Assembly (NCBI RefSeq): GCF_900197875.1
Contig: NZ_FZMO01000434.1
Coordinates: 1 to 36,343, forward strand
From: Frankia canadensis
Lineage (GTDB): Bacteria; Actinomycetota; Actinomycetes; Frankiales; Frankiaceae
Length of the DNA: 36,343 bases
Direction: 5' to 3'
Both the position numbers and the translations under genes were made by a program. Within the stretch, counting starts at the first letter, position 1, and every line of letters starts with the position of its first letter. The notes under the pieces are model-generated. The model did not search any database, was not told where the DNA came from, and was given only the letters and a program-made list of their open reading frames with translations. This document shows, in pieces, positions 31,663 through 36,343 of the stretch.

Positions 31663-32868
31663 TCAGCCGCTGTAGGGCCGTTCGGCGCGCAGCTCACGGC
31701 GGGCGATGGTACGGCGATGGACGGCATCCGGGCCGTCAACGATGCGCAGCGCGCGCGCCCAGGCATAGAAATATGCCAACGGCGTGTCATCACTGACCCC
31801 GGCACCGCCATGCACCTCGATCGCGCGGTCGATCACCGCGGTCGCCACCGCCGGGGCGGCGACCTTGATCCCGGCGATCTCGGTCGCGGCACCACGGGCA
31901 CCAACCCGGTCGATCAGCCAGGCGGTCCTGATGACGTAAAGCCGAACCTGATCGATCTCGATCCGGGAACGGGCGATCAGATCCTGCACGACACCCTGGT
32001 CGGCCAACGCGCCCCCGAACGCCGTGCGGTTCTTCGCCCGCTCGACCATCAGCGTCAGCGCCCGCTCTGCCATCCCGATCGCGCGCATCGCGTGGTGGAT
32101 CCGCCCCGGCCCCAGCCGGGCCTGCGCGATCGCGAACCCCTCGCCCTCGCCCGCCAGCAGGTTCTCCGCCGGCACCCGGGCATCCTCGAACAGGATCTCG
32201 GAATGCCCGTGCTGGTCCTGATAACCGAACAGCGGCAGATGCCGGACGATCGTGACACCCGGCGTCGTCCGCGGCACCAGGACCATCGACTGCTGGCGAT
32301 GCGTGGCAGCGGCCGGATCCGTGCGGCCCATCACGATGAAGATCTCGCACCGCTCGTCCGCAACACCCGTGATCCACCACTTCCGGCCATTCACGACGTA
32401 CTCGTCACCGTCGCGGACGATCGACGTCTGGATGTTCGTCGCGTCCGACGACGCCACCGCCGGCTCCGTCATCGCGAACGCCGACCGGATCCGCCCCTCC
32501 TTCAGGGGCTCCAGCCAACGGGCCTTCTGCTCCTCGCTGCCGAACAGCGCCAAGGTCTCCATGTTGCCGGTGTCGGGGGCCTGGCAGTTCATCGCCTCCG
32601 GGGCGATCACCGGCGACCAGCCGGAGATCTCCGCCACCGGTGCGTACTCCAGATTCGACATCCCCGACCACGCCGGCAGGAACAGATTCCACAGGCCGCG
32701 TTTGCGCGCCGACGCCTTCAGCTCCTCCATCACCGGCGGATGGCTGTGCTCCCCGTGCTCACGCAGCCACGTCTGCCACACCGGCTCCGCGGGGAAGATC
32801 TCCTCGCGCATGAAATCCCACATCCGCCCGCAGGCGTCCACCGCCTGGGGTGACAGTTCGAAGTCCAT
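31663..32868 (-). CDS. Acyl-CoA dehydrogenase, ACAD10/11 type
   Basis: 401 residues from ATG 32868, with GAGGGAG upstream. FADH loop FAMTEPAVASSDATNIQTS (~143-161), VVNGRKWWITGVADERCEIF, and C-terminal IEVHGGAGVSDDTPLAYFYA then RALRIVDGPDAVHRRTIAR. The DGPD motif, with Asp at the place of the catalytic Glu, is characteristic of the ACAD10/ACAD11 group. The aminoglycoside-phosphotransferase-like kinase immediately upstream (10 bases) is the bacterial equivalent of the kinase domain fused to ACAD10/11 in animals. Known role of that group: 4-hydroxyacyl-CoA degradation via a 4-phospho intermediate. Confidence 0.92.
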   Translation of the reverse strand: MDFELSPQAVDACGRMWDFMREEIFPAEPVWQTWLREHGEHSHPPVMEELKASARKRGLWNLFLPAWSGMSNLEYAPVAEISGWSPVIAPEAMNCQAPDTGNMETLALFGSEEQKARWLEPLKEGRIRSAFAMTEPAVASSDATNIQTSIVRDGDEYVVNGRKWWITGVADERCEIFIVMGRTDPAAATHRQQSMVLVPRTTPGVTIVRHLPLFGYQDQHGHSEILFEDARVPAENLLAGEGEGFAIAQARLGPGRIHHAMRAIGMAERALTLMVERAKNRTAFGGALADQGVVQDLIARSRIEIDQVRLYVIRTAWLIDRVGARGAATEIAGIKVAAPAVATAVIDRAIEVHGGAGVSDDTPLAYFYAWARALRIVDGPDAVHRRTIARRELRAERPYSG

Positions 32869-32878
32869 GACCGCTCCC

Positions 32879-33910
32879 TCATCCTCGCCACATGCTGAGA
32901 CCCTCGGTCGCGATCCGTTCCACCTCAAGGGAGAGGTCACCGAAATCCTGCCCGGCCATCACCCCGGCCGCCGTCCGCGCCGCTATCCCCTGCGCGATCG
33001 CCGCGAACTTGAAATGCGCGTAGGCCACGTAGGCGGGCAGGTCAGAAAGGTCGGCTCCGCTGCGCCGCGCGTACCGTTCGGTGAGGTACGCACGGTCCGG
33101 GAAACCCGCCTCGGCCGTAAGTGCCGGGGTGAGAATCGGCACCGGTTCCCCCGGCTGCGTCCAATAGAAAAGGAGCATCCCCAGGTCTGCCAGCGGGTCA
33201 CCCAGGGTCGACAGCTCCCAGTCCAGCACCGCCCGCAGGCAGCTGGGATCGCTCGGGTGCATGAGCACGTTGTCCAGCCGATAGTCGCCGTGCACGACCG
33301 ACGGACGGGCCGGCTCGGCGAACAAGTACGCCGCCAGCCGCCGCGCGAGCTCGCTCACCGCTTCGACCTCGGCTGTCTTGCTCGCCTCCCACTGGCGCGT
33401 CCACGTCCGCACCTGCCGGGCCATGAACCCCTGCCGACGGCCGAAGTCACCGAGCCCAACCGCGTCCGGGTCGACTGCGTGCAGCTCGACCAGAGTGTCG
33501 ACCAGCGCATCCGCGATCGCGACCCGACCGGCCCCGTCCTCGGCGTACCCGGGCGGAAGAGTGTCGCGGATCGCGTGCCCCTCGACCTTCTGCATCACGT
33601 AGAACGGCACCTGAAGTGGCCCGCTCTCGTCGAACGCGAGCAGGATCCGTGCCACCGGCACGTCGGTGCCCATGAGGGCTTTCTGCACCCGCGCCTCACG
33701 ACTCATGTCGTGCGCCCCGCGCAGAATGTGCCCCGACGGCGGGCGCCGCAGCACCATTGAGCCGGCGGCACTCACCAACTCGAAGGTCAGATTCGATTTT
33801 CCACCCGCGATCAACCGCGCCTCGACCCCCCGCCACGCATCATCCCCGACCGCGTCAGCCAGCAATGGACCGACAAGATCCAGACGGGTCAGGTCATCGA
33901 ACTCGCCCAC
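32879..33910 (-). CDS. APH-family acyl-CoA kinase (ACAD10/11 kinase-like)
   Basis: 343 residues from GTG 33910 (GAGGAGG three bases before, a short spacing). Kinase-like fold: GGKSNLTFEL nucleotide loop (~32-41), VLRRPPSGHIL with the ATP Lys replaced by Arg as usual in this group, catalytic loop VVHGDYRLDNVLMHP (~195-209), and metal-binding VLDWELSTLGDPLADLG. These are the signatures of the APH-like domain of ACAD10/11 and the bacterial phosphotransferases beside such dehydrogenases, not of true antibiotic kinases. Predicted to phosphorylate a hydroxyl on an acyl-CoA for the downstream enzyme. Confidence 0.9.
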   Translation of the reverse strand: MGEFDDLTRLDLVGPLLADAVGDDAWRGVEARLIAGGKSNLTFELVSAAGSMVLRRPPSGHILRGAHDMSREARVQKALMGTDVPVARILLAFDESGPLQVPFYVMQKVEGHAIRDTLPPGYAEDGAGRVAIADALVDTLVELHAVDPDAVGLGDFGRRQGFMARQVRTWTRQWEASKTAEVEAVSELARRLAAYLFAEPARPSVVHGDYRLDNVLMHPSDPSCLRAVLDWELSTLGDPLADLGMLLFYWTQPGEPVPILTPALTAEAGFPDRAYLTERYARRSGADLSDLPAYVAYAHFKFAAIAQGIAARTAAGVMAGQDFGDLSLEVERIATEGLSMWRG

Positions 33911-34430
33911 GTTCCTCCTCGCCACCCCGCGGCGGCGACATCGACATTGCCGCGCCCGACTATGTTGCGCGTCGCGGTTGCGAGCATCACATCTTGGGCA
34001 GTGCCATCGATGTCCCAATCCGCGACGCCGCAGGTCCAAGACAGGACGACCTGCGACCTGCCGGCCCCCAGGCCGACCGCGGTGGGACACGGCGGCGGCA
34101 TCCGACCGGGGCACTGCGCGTCGCGCGCCACGGCACCGCCGCCACCACTTCGCGAGCCCGCACCAGCCGCAGGGGCCGGCGCACCTCGCTGCCGTCGACC
34201 AGCCGCAGCGAGAGAACCGGCTCGGCGGTTTCGGCGCCATCCCCGTGTACCGCAGCATCGATCGACAAATCGGTCGCCTCGCGGACGCGAGGTTAGCCAC
34301 GACGCCGATCGCTTCCCTTCGCGACACCCGCGCGATCGGGCAAGGCAACATCAAGACCACATTGTGGCCATCGTGGAGGGGATCGCGCGACGGCGGCCGA
34401 TCGGCCGTCAGGCGGGTATGGGCACCGAGG
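33911..34430. other. 520-base stretch without a recognisable gene
   Basis: No intact gene. On the minus strand a short protein-like piece (34268 to about 34104: EPVLSLRLVDGSEVRRPLRL, then REVVAAVPWRATRSA) weakly recalls the N-terminus of TnsA-like nuclease-fold proteins of actinobacteria. The continuation expected after PWR is not found, so this may be a relic or chance. No RNA gene, repeat or clear promoter was seen. Confidence 0.3.
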
Positions 34431-35363
34431 TTATCCGCGGCGCGTTCTGCGCTGCCGCTGTTCGGAGGTTGGCGCGGACGCCGCCGGCTGAGTCGCCTCC
34501 CAGACGTCACGGGCGATGGTGGCCCACAGATGCTGGGGGAACTCGTGACCCATGTCCGGATAGGTGATCAATCGGGCGTCGGGGATCGTCCTGGTAAGGG
34601 TGCGGGCGGCGTGGAGCCGAATCCAGGGATCATCCTGGCCGTGGATCACCAGGGTTGGTACCCGCAGCCGGCGCAGCTGGGCGCGGACGTCACCGGCGGT
34701 GCGGCTCGCGGCCAGCTGACGCTGGGTCGCGCCGGGATCATGGTCGCGGTCCCAGGACTCCTCCGCGGTCTTGCGCACCCACTCCTCGTCGATCGGGTGC
34801 GCCGTGGAGCACATGATCAGATAGGTGTCGACCAGTCGCTGCACGCCGCCTTCGCGGGTGTCGTCGTACCGCTTGCGGGCCAGCCGCAGCAGGGTGCCGA
34901 TCTTCAGGTTGCGCAGGTTGCTGATCGCGCCACCGGTCCCGCCGGCCATCGCGGACACGAGGCTGCGGACCCGGTCCGGATGCCGAATCGCCACGAGCTG
35001 CGCAAACGTGGCGCCCAACGACTCGCCGAGCAGGTGGGCGGACTCCCAGCAAAGGGCGTCCATGACGGCGACCGCGTCGTCGACCATGTCGTCGGCCCGG
35101 TAGGCCGGGCCGCCTCCCTTCCCGAGCAGGGTCCTGATGGTCGTTCGGGGCGGGGAGGTGAAGTGGGTCGACAGGCCGGCGTCGCGGTTGTCGAAACGAG
35201 CGACGGCGAAGCCCCGCTCGGCGAGCTGCCGGCAGAACTCGTCCGGCCACCAGATCATCTGGAAGGTCAGCCCCATGACCAGCAGCAGCGGTTCTCCGTC
35301 GGGCGGTCCGAACGTCTCGTACGCGATCCTCACGTCGCCGTTGTGGGCGAAGGAAATGGTCAC
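34431..35363 (-). CDS. Alpha/beta hydrolase
   Basis: 310 residues from GTG 35363, with GGAG upstream. Fold markers: YETFGPPDGEPLLLVMGL (~15-32), DNRDAGLST, nucleophile elbow LLGESLGATFA (~112), Asp in VIHGQDDPWI, and His in DMGHEFPQ. It resembles the enol-lactone hydrolase/haloperoxidase-like group seen in many catabolic loci. It diverges from a TetR regulator across a palindromic operator, so it is almost surely the regulator's target. Substrate unknown. Confidence 0.9.
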   Translation of the reverse strand: MTISFAHNGDVRIAYETFGPPDGEPLLLVMGLTFQMIWWPDEFCRQLAERGFAVARFDNRDAGLSTHFTSPPRTTIRTLLGKGGGPAYRADDMVDDAVAVMDALCWESAHLLGESLGATFAQLVAIRHPDRVRSLVSAMAGGTGGAISNLRNLKIGTLLRLARKRYDDTREGGVQRLVDTYLIMCSTAHPIDEEWVRKTAEESWDRDHDPGATQRQLAASRTAGDVRAQLRRLRVPTLVIHGQDDPWIRLHAARTLTRTIPDARLITYPDMGHEFPQHLWATIARDVWEATQPAASAPTSEQRQRRTRRG

Positions 35364-35416
35364 AGGGTCTCCGCTCCTCGTGAGGGCCTGGCGCTGCCGT
35401 GATCGCCCTCGCGCTC

Positions 35417-35479
35417 TTGGCAATGCACCTGACATGCTAAGAGCGGCGGACTGCTGATGCAATGCAGTCGCATTGCCAA
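35417..35479. promoter_or_regulatory. TetR-type operator with three half-sites
   Basis: GCAATGC-AGTC-GCATTGC (35459-35476) is a perfect inverted repeat just upstream of the ribosome site of the TetR gene. A third copy, TTGGCAATGC (35417-35426), is the exact reverse complement of GCATTGCCAA (35470-35479). Placement between divergent hydrolase and regulator fits autorepression plus control of the hydrolase. Confidence 0.75.
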
Positions 35480-35490
35480 AGGAGGTGTCG

Positions 35491-36084
35491 GTGCCGAAGC
35501 GGGTGGACCCGCTCGAGCGGCGTCGCAGCATCGCGGAGGCGGTGTTCCGGGTGACCGCCACCCGCGGAGTCGAGGCCGTCAGCCTGCGCGACGTCGCCGC
35601 CGAGGCCGGGGTGTCGATGGGGATGGTCCAGCACTACTTCCGCAGCAAGGACGAGATGCTGCTGTTCGCGCTCGACCACATGCGCGATCGAGTCGCCGGT
35701 CGGCTACAGGCCCGTCTCGCCCGCCTGCCGAACCCAACCCCCCGCGACGTCGCCCGCGCGGTCCTGGCTGAACTGCTACCCACCAACGAGGACAGCCGGG
35801 CCGAAGCCGGCGTCTCCGTCGCGTTCTACTCCCGAGCGGCCGTAACCCCCGCCTACGCGCTGGCCCTCCGCCAAGGCTTGCGGGGCCTGCTCGACGTCTT
35901 CACAGAGCGTCTGCGCGCCGCCCAGCACAGCGGTCACACACGCCCGGACGTCGACGCCGAGCAGGAAGCCGCATCCTTGTTCTGGCTCGCGCACGGCCTG
36001 GTAGGCCCGCTCCTCATCGGCCTCTACACGCCCGAAACAGCCCAATCCCTGCTCGACCGCCACCTGGACCGGATCTTCACCTGA
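35491..36084 (+). CDS. TetR-family regulator
   Basis: 197 residues from GTG 35491, five bases after AAAGGAGG; an earlier in-frame start at 35473 would fall inside the operator. HTH: RRSIAEAVFRVTATRG, then LRDVAAEAGVSMGMVQHYFR (~34-53), SKDEMLLFALDHM. The C-terminal domain resembles the TetR_C_6/BetI-like group (ARAVLAELLP, FYSRAAVTPAYA, LFWLAHGLVGPLLIGLYTPE). Predicted repressor of itself and the divergent hydrolase. Confidence 0.92.
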   Translation: MPKRVDPLERRRSIAEAVFRVTATRGVEAVSLRDVAAEAGVSMGMVQHYFRSKDEMLLFALDHMRDRVAGRLQARLARLPNPTPRDVARAVLAELLPTNEDSRAEAGVSVAFYSRAAVTPAYALALRQGLRGLLDVFTERLRAAQHSGHTRPDVDAEQEAASLFWLAHGLVGPLLIGLYTPETAQSLLDRHLDRIFT

Positions 36085-36106
36085 CCGCACCGCCATCACC
36101 GCGGTC
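36083..36106 (+). terminator. Possible hairpin after the TetR gene
   Basis: GACCGC (36083-36088) and GCGGTC (36101-36106) can pair across 12 bases, starting at the stop codon. Short stem, modest support. Confidence 0.35.
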
Positions 36107-36295
36107 GCCACGCCCCACACCCCCACCGCCTCACTGAGGGTGACTACTCAAATAGCTTGCAGCCCGCTGCTCATGTAGTGCTCAACTATGAGGCCGAATG
36201 CTCGTCTTGTAGGGATCGTGTGAGGTTGGCCAGAACGTGCGCTCGACGGTGCTTGATCGGCCCCGCGTTTTCCGGACACATTCTATCAGTCGGTT

Positions 36296-36343
36296 TTAGG
36301 CCGCATCATTGCGGTTCAGGAATTCGTTGTGGACTTCTTGCGG
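36296..36343 (-). mobile_element. 3' end of an IS3-family transposase (partial)
   Basis: The minus strand from the right edge reads PQEVHNEFLNRNDAA and then TAA (36298-36296). PxEVHxEFLN-x(3)-AA is the C-terminal ending of IS3-family OrfB (rve integrase) transposases. Just beyond the stop, GGCCCCGCGTTTTCCGGACA (36258-36277) looks like an IS3-type terminal repeat, so the element's end is probably near 36250. The DNA between this and the TetR gene (36107-36250) is AT-richer than the island and holds no recognisable gene. The rest of the element lies outside the window. Confidence 0.6.

Noticed and set aside
34104-34268. Possible TnsA-like gene
   Set aside because: Only a short N-terminal resemblance from memory; the expected continuation is missing in all frames, so it is recorded only as an unrecognised stretch.
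1-36343. CRISPR arrays, tRNA and rRNA genes
   Set aside because: No regularly spaced repeats of CRISPR length and no tRNA- or rRNA-like segments were noticed. A dedicated search (tRNA and covariance models) was not possible.

Overview
The window is high-GC DNA with the gene style of a filamentous actinomycete: very high third-position GC, GTG and TTG starts, many 1-4 base stop/start overlaps, and protein families typical of Frankia-like and related actinobacteria. A Frankiaceae-type genome is my best guess. It rests on general resemblance only; there is no rRNA or other marker here.

Left edge (1-3300) is an accessory, decaying zone. It holds the tail of an unknown gene, a membrane-protein remnant (DUF2637-like), an exported sensor-like protein coupled to a frameshifted effector-associated-domain (EAD1-like) gene, a broken MNT-type nucleotidyltransferase, a flavin reductase, the first ~55 codons of a luciferase-like monooxygenase with a stop in it, and the orphan C-terminal Fis helix-turn-helix of an activator.

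Core (3300-30450) is a large CoA-thioester catabolic island in several back-to-back operons. Operon A (minus, 8617 to 3311) encodes three acyl-CoA dehydrogenases, an SDR and two small MaoC/hot-dog hydratase subunits. Operon B (plus, from 8818) encodes two thiolase-fold proteins without the thiolase cysteine and a DUF35 Zn/OB-fold partner. After it come a GAF/AAA-like/Fis activator, a luciferase-like monooxygenase and an HSL-type esterase. A minus cluster (19998 to 15777) carries two SDRs (one HSD17B10-like), a true thiolase, another SDR and a TetR regulator, and it diverges from a zinc alcohol dehydrogenase. A complete branched-chain-amino-acid-type ABC importer (livKHMGF order, 25726 to 21205) and an SDR diverge from an enoyl-CoA hydratase, acyl-CoA dehydrogenase and acyl-CoA synthetase operon (26868 to 30443). 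Taken together this suggests uptake, CoA activation, dehydrogenation, hydration and retro-aldol or thiolytic cleavage of a branched or cyclic carboxylic acid. The logic resembles steroid side-chain removal (ChsE/ChsH/Ltp2), but the real substrate is unknown.

Right edge (30450-36343) has a MaoC scrap, a Baeyer-Villiger monooxygenase that has lost its N-terminus and an internal block, an acyl-CoA dehydrogenase next to an APH-like kinase (a split version of the ACAD10/11 fusion), an alpha/beta hydrolase divergent from a TetR regulator with a clear inverted-repeat operator, and the 3' end of an IS3-type transposase.

The most interesting unexplained signal is a shared inverted repeat, TGTC-N9-GACA (best form TGTCCC-N5-GGGACA). 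It lies in three divergent promoter regions and before the luciferase-like gene, and a wider-spaced relative sits at the start of the Fis-type activator gene. I read these as candidate operators that tie the island into one regulon.
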